A DNA stretch of 64,000 nt from an uncultured Gammaproteobacteria bacterium (GCA_905479985.1 CAJQOM010000006.1:1-64000), one strand, 5' to 3'. Positions 40,537 through 50,454 are shown, numbered from the stretch's first letter. Notes: generated by a model not told the origin, from the sequence alone. Numbers and translations are program-made.

Positions 40537-41052
40537 CTATTGAGCAGAATCTGTTAGTTGTTGGCTTTGCGAAAAGATCACGGCTTGTAACAAGGTTAAA
40601 ATTTGATCGGCCGTTAAACGACCTGACTCATTAATGGGGAGTTCACCGACGGGTGTCATCATATAACCATTAAATTCATAATCAGCAATGCCACTGAGCA
40701 TAATATCGTTGGCTGATTGTAGTGTAGCGTCAACATCCACTTTGACAGGGACAGTAAAGGTTTGTGTGGACAGCGGGGCTAAACTCTTTTTGCTATTGGC
40801 TTCAAGGCTTGAGACGAGACGTTCATTCAAAAAAATATCGCCAGATAACGCTCTGACGGGCAGTTTGTATACATTCGGGTTATAAACGTTAACTTCAAAA
40901 ACAGCACTTTCCTGTTCAGCAGAGAACGACATCAGCTTAATCATTTGTACTTGAGGCATTTCCATTGTTGAGTAATCAATGGCATTGGCAGTATAAAAGG
41001 GCATTAAGCTCAAGAAAAAGAGTAAAATAGCCGCTGTTTTTGTTATTTTCAT
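40537..41052 (-). CDS. WHy/LEA-2 domain exported protein
   Basis: 171 residues. The signal peptide (MKITKTAAILLFFLSLMPFY, cleavage near ANA) lacks a lipobox, so the product is soluble in the periplasm, unlike its paralogue at 36 kb. Shared features are FEVNVYNPNVYKLPV, SGDIFLNE and DYEFNG. The C-terminus carries a Gln-rich extension. The ATG at 41052 follows AGGGTG and is chosen over 41067. Confidence 0.75.
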   Translation of the reverse strand: MKITKTAAILLFFLSLMPFYTANAIDYSTMEMPQVQMIKLMSFSAEQESAVFEVNVYNPNVYKLPVRALSGDIFLNERLVSSLEANSKKSLAPLSTQTFTVPVKVDVDATLQSANDIMLSGIADYEFNGYMMTPVGELPINESGRLTADQILTLLQAVIFSQSQQLTDSAQ

Positions 41053-41160
41053 AGTCACCCTAATCATAATTGTTACGGCTTTGACTTCATCGGTATAGCA
41101 ACAGTTCGATGAACTGATTATTTAATAAGATGGCAACCCATAGAGTAATGGAAGCACAAT

Positions 41161-42804
41161 TTGACTAATTCCTTTTTTACGCCATTAAAGCAGCCATTGG
41201 GTTCAGACTTGCCTGAGTGTTTCACTTATCCTTTCTACTATGAGCCACATGCTGTGTGCCTACAGGCAGCCGAGCAGCTTCAACAACAGTTAAAAACCAA
41301 TTCGAATTTCAATCAAGCTGAACAAGAAGGAAAAATGTTTGGTGTGCTGGTTGTGAAAGATGAATCAGGTGATCTTGGTTATTTAAGTGCTTTTTCAGGC
41401 CAACTATCGTTTGAAAGCAATGACTTCGTGCCAGCACTGTTTGATTTCAATACCGAGACTTCTTTCTTCAACATCGGCCAAGCCGAGATCAATGTTATTA
41501 ATCAAACATTAGATAAGTTGGCGGAAAACCCTGATATTGCAATTTTGAAACAAATGCTCAATGAGCAACAGCAACGCGCTGAATCGGAGATTGCACATTG
41601 CCGGCAGGCTATTATTGCAGGACGCAAGGTGAGAAAAGCGCAACGTGCAGCAGGCTTGGCAAACACGTCAGATGATGAATACCAAACGTTACTAGCGCAA
41701 TTAGCCAAACAAAGTGTGGCCGAAAAAAACCAACTCAAAACGCTCACTGAAGATTGGCGCGTTAAGGTGGGAGAAGGCCAGAAAGCTTTATCTCTGATTA
41801 CAGATGATATTGATGATCTAAAGAACAAAAGAAAGCGATTATCCAATAGCTTGCAGCAACAGCTATTTGAGCAATACCATTTTTTAAATGCCGAAGGCGG
41901 ACAAAATTCCTTACTGTCATTATTTGAGCAAACAACACAAGGTAGGCCGCCCGCAGGAGCAGGGGATTGTGCCGCGCCAAAACTGCTGCAATATGCCTAC
42001 CAACATAAAATGAAGCCATTGGCGATGGCCGAGTTTTGGTGGGGTACCTCGCCTAAATCAGAGATAAGACATCATGGCCAATTTTATGGCGCTTGCCAAG
42101 GTAAATGCAAACCGATATTAACGCATATGTTGCAAGGGTTAACAGTAGAAGTGAACCCTCTACTCAACAACCCAGGACGGGATAAGCAGCTGGAGTTTGT
42201 CTATCAAGATGATGTGATGGCTGTGATTAATAAACCGTCAGGCTTATTATCTGTACCTGGTAAGCAAATTCAAGACTGCGTTGTTAGCCGCCTTAGAATG
42301 CTTTTTCCTGAGGCATCTGGCCCGTTAATTGTCCATCGTCTAGATATGTCGACGTCAGGCTTGATGGTGATAGCATTGAATAAACAAGCCCATAAAAAGC
42401 TACAGCAGCAGTTTGTTCAACGCACAGTGAAAAAAAGGTATGTCGCGATACTAGATGGCGAACTTAAGCAGAAAACTGGGCTGATTGACTTACCTTTAAG
42501 AGTCGACTTAGAGGATAGGCCACGTCAACTCGTTTGCTATGACTATGGCAAACCAGCCCAAACAAAGTGGCAAACTATTGAATATCTTCAAGGAAAAACA
42601 AAGGTCTATTTCTATCCCGTTAGCGGTAGAACGCATCAACTTCGCGTTCATTCTGCACATAATATGGGGTTATCAATGCCAATTTTAGGAGATGACCTCT
42701 ATGGCCAAAAAGCGAACCGACTGCATTTGCATGCCGAGATGCTTGAATTAGAACATCCAAAAAACAAAACACGGATGACTTTTCAAGTTGATGCCGATTT
42801 TTAA
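41161..42804 (+). CDS. RluA-family pseudouridine synthase, long form
   Basis: 547 residues. The N-terminal 330 or so have a PFYYEPHAVC start, a helical coiled-coil region (about 140-240) and a Cys-containing GACQGKCKPIL segment. The C-terminal catalytic domain has IVHRLDMSTSGLMV with the active Asp and the end blocks GRTHQLRVH and LHLHAEML. Substrate is tRNA or rRNA, not determinable. The start is TTG behind GGAAG. The long N-terminal domain sets it apart from RluA/C/D. Confidence 0.85.
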   Translation: MTNSFFTPLKQPLGSDLPECFTYPFYYEPHAVCLQAAEQLQQQLKTNSNFNQAEQEGKMFGVLVVKDESGDLGYLSAFSGQLSFESNDFVPALFDFNTETSFFNIGQAEINVINQTLDKLAENPDIAILKQMLNEQQQRAESEIAHCRQAIIAGRKVRKAQRAAGLANTSDDEYQTLLAQLAKQSVAEKNQLKTLTEDWRVKVGEGQKALSLITDDIDDLKNKRKRLSNSLQQQLFEQYHFLNAEGGQNSLLSLFEQTTQGRPPAGAGDCAAPKLLQYAYQHKMKPLAMAEFWWGTSPKSEIRHHGQFYGACQGKCKPILTHMLQGLTVEVNPLLNNPGRDKQLEFVYQDDVMAVINKPSGLLSVPGKQIQDCVVSRLRMLFPEASGPLIVHRLDMSTSGLMVIALNKQAHKKLQQQFVQRTVKKRYVAILDGELKQKTGLIDLPLRVDLEDRPRQLVCYDYGKPAQTKWQTIEYLQGKTKVYFYPVSGRTHQLRVHSAHNMGLSMPILGDDLYGQKANRLHLHAEMLELEHPKNKTRMTFQVDADF

Positions 42805-42855
42805 AATCGCTTTATCAATGAAATGCCTGATGGCTTGGCATTAAATTGTAAGCAG

Positions 42856-43137
42856 CTAGCGACGATAAATGGGTTCAATCAAATGGTAACCAAATTTCGT
42901 TTTAATCGGTCCATGTACCGTCAACAGTGGCTTTTTAAATACGACATTATCAAATGCTTTTAACATTCGGCCCGGCGGAAACTCGCCCAAGTCTCCGCCT
43001 TTTTTCGCCGACGATTTACATAAAGAATGTTTTTTAGCCAAGCGGTCAAAAGCAGCGCCTTTCACTAACTGCAGCTTAAGATCATCGGCTTGCTCTTTGG
43101 TTTTAACTAGAATATGGCGGGCGTTAGCAATCGGCAT
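42856..43137 (-). CDS. Second PpiC-like parvulin
   Basis: 93 residues, one parvulin domain, cytoplasmic. NARHILVKTKEQAD, SAKKGGDLGEFPPGRM and KTKFGYHLIEP carry the active-site residues. It is markedly more basic than the 25.2-kb copy, so a different client is likely. It begins four bases after the stop of the PLP enzyme upstream and may be co-transcribed with it. Confidence 0.92.
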   Translation of the reverse strand: MPIANARHILVKTKEQADDLKLQLVKGAAFDRLAKKHSLCKSSAKKGGDLGEFPPGRMLKAFDNVVFKKPLLTVHGPIKTKFGYHLIEPIYRR

Positions 43138-43141
43138 CGTG

Positions 43142-44416
43142 TTAATTTAATGCCTGTGCCAAATCAGCAATAATATCGTCGGCATCTTCAATTCCAATTG
43201 AAATCCGGATTAAACCTTCAGTGACACCGATAAACTCACGGCGATCTTTTGGCACGCCTGAATGCGTCATGGCAGCAGGATGCTGCGCCAAACTTTCCGT
43301 CCCACCTAAGCTAACAGCGAGCTTAACTAATTTCAGCTTGTTTAATACGGCAAATGCGCCAGCTTCGCCGCCTTTGACTTCGAATGAAAAAGTTGAGCCA
43401 GCACCTGTGCATTGCTTTTGATAAATAGCATATTGCGGATCGTTTGTTTTCAAGAGGCCAGGGTAGTCAATGCGGGTGACTTTATCGTGGCTTGATAAAA
43501 AATCAACGACTTTACTCGCGCCATCGTTGGCAGCTTGCATGCGAATTTTCAAGGTTTCTAGCGAGCGCAGGATAAGCCAAGCCGTATTAGAATCCATTGT
43601 CGTACCGATACTATTTCTGACTTTACGAACTTTGCTCACTAAGGCTTTGCTACCAGAGCAACTGCCGCCGATGAGATCCGAATGGCCGCCAACATATTTA
43701 GTCAGAGAATAAAGGCATAAATCGGCACCATGGGCTAAAGGCCGTTGCCATAAAGGGCCGAGCATGGTGTTATCAACCGCTAATACTGGTGCAGCCTCTT
43801 GGTCTTGCGTTAACGTGTCTAGTAAGGCCTTGCAGGCAGCAATATCAAGTAAGTTATTGGTCGGATTGTCTGGTGTCTCTAACATCACAACAGAGATATT
43901 ACCTAAGGCACTGGCATCTTTTATTGCACGCTCAAGGCCTGCTGAACCTTCACTGGAAAGATAGCCAACGGATTGAATACCCATTTGTTTTAAGATCACA
44001 TTGATTAGTGTATCCGTACCACCATAAATGGGCTCAGAATAAACAACTACGTCACCGGGTCGAGAGAAGGTGAGAAGGGTCGTTGAAATGGCTGACATAC
44101 CACTGCCAGTCAAAATACAGTCTTCAGCTTGATCCCAAACGGCAATGCGGTTTTCGGCAATTTCAATGGTCGGATTATTAAAACGAGAATAAACCAGACC
44201 AGCTTGTTCACCGGGTTCTAACGGACGACGTCCTGACACAACATTGAAAAAATCTTTGCCTTGCTCAGCCGATTTGAACACAAAAGTTGATGTCTGAAAA
44301 TTAGGGCATTTAATTGAACCTTCAGATAACTGAGGGTCGTAGCCGTAGCCCATCATCAATGACTCAGGCTTTAAAGGGTGTTGACCAATATGGGTTTTTT
44401 TATAATGTGTTGACAA
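43142..44416 (-). CDS. Cystathionine gamma-synthase-family PLP enzyme
   Basis: 424 residues, Cys/Met metabolism fold type I. The PLP lysine is K240 in YSLTKYVGGHSD. VYSRFNNPTIE and GSGMSAISTTLL complete the cofactor site. Candidate activities are cystathionine gamma-synthase, beta-lyase, gamma-lyase or O-acylhomoserine sulphhydrylase; sequence alone does not separate them. The N-terminal HIGQHPLKPESLMMGYGYDP is typical of a proteobacterial subgroup longer than MetB (386). Confidence 0.82.
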   Translation of the reverse strand: MSTHYKKTHIGQHPLKPESLMMGYGYDPQLSEGSIKCPNFQTSTFVFKSAEQGKDFFNVVSGRRPLEPGEQAGLVYSRFNNPTIEIAENRIAVWDQAEDCILTGSGMSAISTTLLTFSRPGDVVVYSEPIYGGTDTLINVILKQMGIQSVGYLSSEGSAGLERAIKDASALGNISVVMLETPDNPTNNLLDIAACKALLDTLTQDQEAAPVLAVDNTMLGPLWQRPLAHGADLCLYSLTKYVGGHSDLIGGSCSGSKALVSKVRKVRNSIGTTMDSNTAWLILRSLETLKIRMQAANDGASKVVDFLSSHDKVTRIDYPGLLKTNDPQYAIYQKQCTGAGSTFSFEVKGGEAGAFAVLNKLKLVKLAVSLGGTESLAQHPAAMTHSGVPKDRREFIGVTEGLIRISIGIEDADDIIADLAQALN

Positions 44417-44568
44417 GGTTGCTCCAGTTTAAAAGAGTAAATCTAATTAAGGACATGACTTAAAACAGTCGGATTTAGAAGTAAAGATGAATTGTTATTT
44501 AATAAAGGATAAATAGTCATCATTATACTTCGTATAAACGTTTTAGCGTGAGTTGGGCTAGATTAAAA

Positions 44569-47145
44569 TCAATCTGAAAATAGTGATAATAAAGAAGATC
44601 GTTGATAACTTTCTATCAAGTCAGCAAGCGTTTGATAATGCGTGGCAAGGTGCTCAACCTCCTGTTCAGAACAGCCTGACTCGGCATGTTGGGATAGGGA
44701 TTTTGCATAATCGAATAAATTATCGTGGGCTTGCCGAAGTAAATCAAACCAAGCAGAATCAAATAGGGCATCTTGCTCAAAACGATTCAGCCATGTACCG
44801 AGGTGACAAGCTTTAAATGTTTCATTAACCGAAGGGTCGTTGCTTTCCAACTGTTGCGATAAATGTTCGAACCAGTGGGCTGTCGTCAGCGTAATCAAGG
44901 TTAATTTCTGTTCTTGGATCGAATGCGTTGTCTGCCGATAATCGAGCCAGGTTTGATTGGGCTGATAGGCGTCAAGCCAAAGCGTAAAGTCTTGGGCTGG
45001 CAGCGGCCGAGCGATACCATATCCTTGAGCTGAATCACAGCCCATCACCATGAGCATCAGTCCATGTTCCGTGGTTTCGACACCTTCGGCAATAATCTCT
45101 CGATCAAAAGCCTCAGCAAGGCTAATAACACCATCGATAATGCTGAAATCATTCGGATCATCCAATAAATCACGCACAAAGGTTTGGTCAATTTTAATGG
45201 TATCGGCAGGGAGGTTTCTAAGGTGGGTTAAGGAAGAATAACCGGTACCAAAATCATCTAATGCAATGCTGAGACCTAATTCAGTTTGGCACTGTTTAAT
45301 TAAATCATGAGTCGTACTAATGTCACCCAAAGCGCTACTTTCTAGTATCTCTAATTGTAAATTGTGGGGCTGAACAGCGGGGTAGCGTGACAGTGCCGTT
45401 TTGAGCTGAACCAAAAAGAGCGGTGACTGTAAGTGATGAGATGAAATATTGATACTGAGCTCTAAATCAATATCTTGTTTAAACCAAATATTTAACTGTT
45501 TAACAGCCTGATTGATAACCCAGCCACCGATGTCTATTTCAAGCTCACTACTTTCAACCAGAGGTAAAAAATCAAGTGGGGGAATCAGGCCATTATCTGG
45601 GTGAATCCAACGAATAAGCGCTTCAGCACCAAATACTTCGCCCGTCTTCATATTAACCTTGGGCTGGTAATAAAGTTGAAACTCATTGTTTATAAGCGCT
45701 TGACGAATTTCTTGAAGATCATTGTGTTGTTGGGCAACCAAATCGTCATTTATATTATCGAAGAGGTAATAGCGATTTTTGCCGGTCAATTTAGCTTGAT
45801 ACATAGCATGGTCAGCATGGCGCAGCAGAGTATCAAGATCAGCATTGTCACGCGGATATACCGTGGCACCGAATGAAAGGTTGATATTCTGAATTCGGCC
45901 TTCAATTAGATAGGGTTTAACCATCGCATGGCGAATACGTTCTAAGGTGAGTTCGAGTTGTTCAATAGAAGGGATCTCATTGAGCAATAAAATAAACTCA
46001 TCACCACCTTGTCGCGATACCGTATCAACATCTCGAATGGTTTTTTTGAGGCGTGCCGCAACGGCCACAAGGAGTTTATCGCCTTCGCCATGCCCAAAAG
46101 TATCATTCACAACTTTAAAGTCATCTAAATCGAGAAAGCAAATAGCCAGCATTTTATGGGTACGTTGGCATTGGGCAACGGCTTGCTTAAAGCGATCAGC
46201 AAACAAGGTTCGGTTGGGTAATTGCGTTAACACATCATAATGTGCCAAAGACGCTAATTCTTTCGTACGTTCAACGACTAAGCTTTCGAGTTCAGCATGC
46301 TCATTTTTTAATCTTACTAGTAGCAAAGCCAAAAAGCTCGACAATAGCGTGAATAGTAAGCCGAAGAGGCCTTTTATAATGAGTGGCGTTAATGCTGTCC
46401 ATGTCGTAACCGGGGTAATACTAAAAGTCCATTGTGCATTAGGGACATCGATATAAAACGACTCGGGATCAGCAATAAGAGGAGCGGTAGAGCTAGCGAT
46501 AATATGAATATCATGGGTGTCAGGATGAATGCGCGACAACTGATAGGCATAACCAGCCTCTGCAAGCGACGGTAAATTAGCAGATGTCAGCACTTCTGGG
46601 AACCGAATCAAAACGGCTGAAAATCCCCAAAAGCTTTCGCCTCGTGGGGTTTCTAAATAAATTGGCAACCGCGCTGCAGCCCCCATACCGCCTTGAATTA
46701 AGTTAAATGGTCCAGCTAAGGTCAGTTTCCCGGTGTCACGAGCCAGCAAAGCTTCTTTATTTCGTTTCGGGTCAGCCAGCACATTATGTCCAATGGCGCC
46801 CTCATTGCTTTTTAACGGCACAATATCGCTAATAATACCATCGGGTTGTAACTGTAAAGAGCCGACCCCAGGATAGAAGCCTATCATCTCTGTTGCTAAA
46901 CCCTCAAACCCAACAGAGCCACCCTTTTGAGTGCGGATTAAAGCTGCAAGAGGATAAGTTGCTGACAGTGCTTGTGAAATATTATTTTCGATCAAACTGA
47001 CGTAGCTACTAGCAATATTTTTAGTGGTTAAACGGCTTTGTTGGTAACTAACTTGTTCTGAGAAATAAATGAAGAGCAGTGACATCAGCAAAGAGATTAA
47101 AAAAGTAGCTTGTATTAATTTGGACGTTCTAAACGCTTTTGGCAC
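44569..47145 (-). CDS. CHASE-GGDEF-EAL-CZB membrane protein
   Basis: 858 residues. Order: helix (about 10-30), periplasmic CHASE sensor (35-250), helix (about 265-290), GGDEF domain with intact GGDEF at 380-384, EAL domain with E508-A-L and DDFGTGYSSL, and a C-terminal region (about 745-858). That region contains HWFEH, CHLGTW and RQAHDNLF, the pattern of a CZB zinc-binding domain. It can in principle make and degrade cyclic di-GMP, with an extracellular ligand on one side and cytoplasmic zinc on the other. Which activity dominates is unknown. It stands alone. Confidence 0.88.
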   Translation of the reverse strand: MPKAFRTSKLIQATFLISLLMSLLFIYFSEQVSYQQSRLTTKNIASSYVSLIENNISQALSATYPLAALIRTQKGGSVGFEGLATEMIGFYPGVGSLQLQPDGIISDIVPLKSNEGAIGHNVLADPKRNKEALLARDTGKLTLAGPFNLIQGGMGAAARLPIYLETPRGESFWGFSAVLIRFPEVLTSANLPSLAEAGYAYQLSRIHPDTHDIHIIASSTAPLIADPESFYIDVPNAQWTFSITPVTTWTALTPLIIKGLFGLLFTLLSSFLALLLVRLKNEHAELESLVVERTKELASLAHYDVLTQLPNRTLFADRFKQAVAQCQRTHKMLAICFLDLDDFKVVNDTFGHGEGDKLLVAVAARLKKTIRDVDTVSRQGGDEFILLLNEIPSIEQLELTLERIRHAMVKPYLIEGRIQNINLSFGATVYPRDNADLDTLLRHADHAMYQAKLTGKNRYYLFDNINDDLVAQQHNDLQEIRQALINNEFQLYYQPKVNMKTGEVFGAEALIRWIHPDNGLIPPLDFLPLVESSELEIDIGGWVINQAVKQLNIWFKQDIDLELSINISSHHLQSPLFLVQLKTALSRYPAVQPHNLQLEILESSALGDISTTHDLIKQCQTELGLSIALDDFGTGYSSLTHLRNLPADTIKIDQTFVRDLLDDPNDFSIIDGVISLAEAFDREIIAEGVETTEHGLMLMVMGCDSAQGYGIARPLPAQDFTLWLDAYQPNQTWLDYRQTTHSIQEQKLTLITLTTAHWFEHLSQQLESNDPSVNETFKACHLGTWLNRFEQDALFDSAWFDLLRQAHDNLFDYAKSLSQHAESGCSEQEVEHLATHYQTLADLIESYQRSSLLSLFSD

Positions 47146-47331
47146 TAGAGGTCTTCCTCAAGCCCATATTTCAGAATAAACACTCGGAAACAAGGACTGT
47201 TAATTATTATTTTTGATTTAAGCAGCCTAGTTATTCGGCCGGCTGCCGTTAATAGTGCAATGATTCTAATAGATAAGGGTAGCAGCGTCCATTAAGGGAA
47301 AATAACGTGTTTTATACCATTAACAAGATCA

Positions 47332-48078
47332 TTAAAAGTATTTCTCAATCGCAATATGACCGGGTTGTTGACGGGAATGACGACGAAGCCCTTTTTGTTC
47401 TAATAAACGGGTCATGTCCGTTATCATTACTGAGCTGCCACATAGCATGATATGACTCGAATCCACATCGAAAGCTATGTCAACAAGATCTTCAAGAGCA
47501 CCCGATTCAAGATAAGTCGTAAACCGTGAATGAATAGCCCCATCAGCAGTTTCACGGGTGATAAACGGCGCAAAACGGAATTGCGTCGGGTGCTGAATTA
47601 ACAAGCGGTTAAGATCGTCACGATAAGCCATATCAGCCGCTGTCTTAGTGGCATAGCACACAACAACTTTGTCAAAACGTTGCCAGATATCAGCCGTATT
47701 CAAAATAGAGAGAAAAGGACCAATTCCCGTGGCGGTGGCACAAAACCAAAGCTCAGTCCTTGTTTCCGGCACTTGATCTAATGTTAATAAACCACCAGCA
47801 CGGTTTGCAACCGAAATAGGGGCATTAACCCCGAGTTCTGCCAGCAAAGGACTAAAGCGACCGTCCTTGACGGTGTTAAAATGGACTTCTAATAGGGCAT
47901 CATCAGGTGAGTTAACAAGTGAATAGGGTCGATAAATCATCTCGTCTTCGCGCTCGATACCGATGTTGGTAAACTGACCCGCTTTAAATGGCAATGGATC
48001 GGCGTCGATTTTTATCGAATATAAATCAGTAGCCCATTGTTTCTTTTCAACGATTTTACCGGCTTGCCATGTGATCAT
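47332..48078 (-). CDS. fpr: Ferredoxin-NADP+ reductase
   Basis: 248 residues (E. coli Fpr 248). FAD site is YRPYSLVNSP; NADP site includes TGIGPFLSIL and CGSSVMITDM. It exchanges electrons between NADPH and ferredoxin or flavodoxin, supporting Fe-S and iron-release systems; Bfd (39.7 kb) is a plausible acceptor in principle. The C-terminal HIAIEKYF agrees with the bacterial Fpr subclass. Confidence 0.92.
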   Translation of the reverse strand: MITWQAGKIVEKKQWATDLYSIKIDADPLPFKAGQFTNIGIEREDEMIYRPYSLVNSPDDALLEVHFNTVKDGRFSPLLAELGVNAPISVANRAGGLLTLDQVPETRTELWFCATATGIGPFLSILNTADIWQRFDKVVVCYATKTAADMAYRDDLNRLLIQHPTQFRFAPFITRETADGAIHSRFTTYLESGALEDLVDIAFDVDSSHIMLCGSSVMITDMTRLLEQKGLRRHSRQQPGHIAIEKYF

Positions 48079-48308
48079 CGGAGCATCCTAAAGCTAAGAA
48101 AGGGGTATTAAGGTCAATCATAGTCTAATTCTATTACAATATGTTAATAGCATAAAGATATCACGATATTTTAATATATTCAGTAATTTAAATATCAATC
48201 TTAATGTTAATTAATTTATAGTGAAACACTGCATGTTCGATATAAATGAACTAGTTGATGAAAAACAGGTCAATGACTTCATGATAGTGTTCAATTGAAG
48301 GTGCGATT

Positions 48309-48635
48309 ATGAACAACCTTAAACCAAGAGGGACCAGAGAAAAGTGTGGCCGGGTAGCAGAACGCCGTAGCGATCGCCGCCGCGTTATTAAACATCCTTT
48401 TGGCAGTGCAAAATGGATTGAAGCCGTTCAAGCAGCTTATCTATTATGGCCAAGAGAAGATAGGCGTCAGCAAGAACGCCGAATTTTTAGTCGTCGTAAA
48501 AGCGAGCGAAGAAGCCAGCTACAAGCATATCGTAGCCGGTCTCGCCAACAAAGAAGATTAGATGTGCCAAGACGAAGTCAGATATTAACGGCAGAAGAAA
48601 GAAATATGCTAAATGACTTGAACAGGCGGTTTTAA
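48309..48635 (+). CDS. Arginine-rich small protein of unknown family
   Basis: 108 residues, roughly 30% Arg plus several Lys, with repeated ERR/DRR pairs (RRSDRRRV, EDRRQQERR, RRKSERR). A central IEAVQAAYLLWP is the only hydrophobic stretch. No membrane segment. Such a charge pattern fits nucleic-acid binding, but no fold is recognised. A ribosome site (GAAGGTG) precedes the ATG. It is divergent from fpr across 230 AT-rich bases, with a possible 21-codon leader frame (48233-48298). Confidence 0.7.
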   Translation: MNNLKPRGTREKCGRVAERRSDRRRVIKHPFGSAKWIEAVQAAYLLWPREDRRQQERRIFSRRKSERRSQLQAYRSRSRQQRRLDVPRRSQILTAEERNMLNDLNRRF

Positions 48636-48647
48636 CAAGAGTAATGT

Positions 48648-49265
48648 TTAAATAGCTTGCTTAAATTGGTGATGATAATGCCATAAAAACAAGCTTCCAG
48701 TGCTGCGCCAAGGTGACCAGTGCTGAATAAGCCCACGGGCAACTTTAGGCGTCGGCCTGTCAGGTAGGTTTTTTAGGTTTTGCAAAGACGTTAGCAAGAT
48801 AAGATCATCAGCAGGGAAAATATCTTCCCGTTGCAAAGAAAACATCATATAAACTTCGGCACTCCAGCGACCAAAGCCTCGTATTTGTGTAATGGTGTCA
48901 ATCGCAGTGTCATCATCCATATCATCTAAGGCACCCGGATTGAACTCATCTGAGGCGATAGCCCTAGCCAATCCTTGCGCATATTCCATTTTACGTTGCG
49001 ACAATCCTGCGCCGCGTAAAGCGCTGTCAGATAAGGCTAACAGTGATGTCGCATCAACCTCAGTCATTAAACTACTGACACGCTGCCAGATAGTAGCTGC
49101 AGCCTGAGTTGAAATTTGTTGTGAGACGATAGTATTCAGAAAAGTCTCAAAACCAGCGGGCCGGATTCGGGGCTCAGGATACCCAAACTGATCCAATGCT
49201 TGGGCAACATCGTCATCAAGTTTGGCAATGGCGTGTAATGATTTTTTAATATGAGCTTTATTCAT
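48648..49265 (-). CDS. DNA-3-methyladenine glycosylase (AlkA-like)
   Basis: 205 residues, HhH-GPD superfamily. TFLNTIVSQQISTQAAATIW is the helix before the hairpin; ITQIRGFGRWSAEVYMMF is the helix-hairpin-helix; FPADDLIL carries the catalytic Asp. It removes alkylated purines from DNA. There is no N-terminal AlkA TBP-like domain and no Fe-S cluster. Convergent with the Arg-rich gene. Confidence 0.88.
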   Translation of the reverse strand: MNKAHIKKSLHAIAKLDDDVAQALDQFGYPEPRIRPAGFETFLNTIVSQQISTQAAATIWQRVSSLMTEVDATSLLALSDSALRGAGLSQRKMEYAQGLARAIASDEFNPGALDDMDDDTAIDTITQIRGFGRWSAEVYMMFSLQREDIFPADDLILLTSLQNLKNLPDRPTPKVARGLIQHWSPWRSTGSLFLWHYHHQFKQAI

Positions 49266-49294
49266 CGAGGATGAGCGTATACCATTGCTGGCCG

Positions 49295-50329
49295 TTAATC
49301 TTTATCTTTACGAAGTCGAGCCCGGTATTGGGTTTTGGCCAATTTCTGTAAATCCTCGACCGTGTCGGTTTCATCAACAATTTCTCGCCCTAACATGGTT
49401 TCAATCGCATCTTCGAGCGTCACAATACCTGCAACCTGCCCATACTGATCTTCGACAAGAAATAAATGCTCACGCTTTTTAATGAACATATCCAATAACT
49501 GTTGAACAGGGAGTTGCTCAGAAACACGGGTGATGGGCTTAGCAAAGTGATGAATAGCCTTTTCAGCATGACCCTCTCGTTCAGCCATTAATAACGCGCG
49601 ATTGGTAACGAGGCCAGTGATATTGTCTTGTTCTTCTTTATAAACCGGGATTCGGCTAAATTGCTGGGTTTCTTCAAATTCCAGTGCTTCGCTGATAGTG
49701 ACATCCTCACTGAGGCTATGCAATACGCTACGCGGTGTTAATATCTGTTCAGTCTTAGTTTCACGTAACTTAAGTACATTCACTAAATAATCATTTTCTT
49801 GGCTTACCAGTGAGCCCATTTTATGGCTCAGTGAGGCGAGGGCGATGATCTCTTCACGGGTAATTTCATCCTGTCCTTCCCTCTTAAAGGGTTTGGTAAT
49901 CAAAGTGGATACCCAAATTAAGGGATAAACCAGTTTAATCAGCCAGTAAATAATGCGTGCCGCTGGCAAAGCAAGTTGACGCCAAAATAGTGCGCCGATC
50001 GTTTTAGGAATAATTTCAGAAAAATACAGAATCGCCAAAGTTAGTAAGACCGCAATCAAAGTTTCCCATTGCGCGCCAAAAATACTGGCAGCTTGGGCGC
50101 CAACACCGGCAGCACCCATGGTGTGGGCAAAGGTATTTAAAATCAGAATGCTAGAGATAGACTGATCAAGCCGTTCTTTCACCTTAACCAGCACTTGGGC
50201 TTTTTCAGGATTTTTGGTGGCGATACTCTCGACATAACTCGGTGTAATAGACAGTAACACTGCCTCTAAGATCGAGCACATAAAAGACACGCCAATGGCG
50301 ATCGTAAGATAAATAATCAATAAGGTCAT
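49295..50329 (-). CDS. CNNM/CorC-type membrane protein with CBS pair
   Basis: 344 residues. DUF21 membrane domain (about 1-140, four helices), then two CBS domains (about 200-325; LTPRSVLHSL, FLVEDQYGQVAGIVTLED). The C-terminal CorC_HlyC domain of longer relatives is absent. Members take part in Mg2+/Co2+ homeostasis. It lies 30 bases upstream of the glycosylase gene on the same strand. Confidence 0.88.
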   Translation of the reverse strand: MTLLIIYLTIAIGVSFMCSILEAVLLSITPSYVESIATKNPEKAQVLVKVKERLDQSISSILILNTFAHTMGAAGVGAQAASIFGAQWETLIAVLLTLAILYFSEIIPKTIGALFWRQLALPAARIIYWLIKLVYPLIWVSTLITKPFKREGQDEITREEIIALASLSHKMGSLVSQENDYLVNVLKLRETKTEQILTPRSVLHSLSEDVTISEALEFEETQQFSRIPVYKEEQDNITGLVTNRALLMAEREGHAEKAIHHFAKPITRVSEQLPVQQLLDMFIKKREHLFLVEDQYGQVAGIVTLEDAIETMLGREIVDETDTVEDLQKLAKTQYRARLRKDKD

Positions 50330-50454
50330 AGCAACGACAAACCGTTACGAAAACCAATAAACAGCATTAAGGCCACATTAATCATAGTTAAACAATACAA
50401 ATAATTCAGTGTCATTACCAGCCCAGTTTACTTGTTATCACTTATCTAATGACC

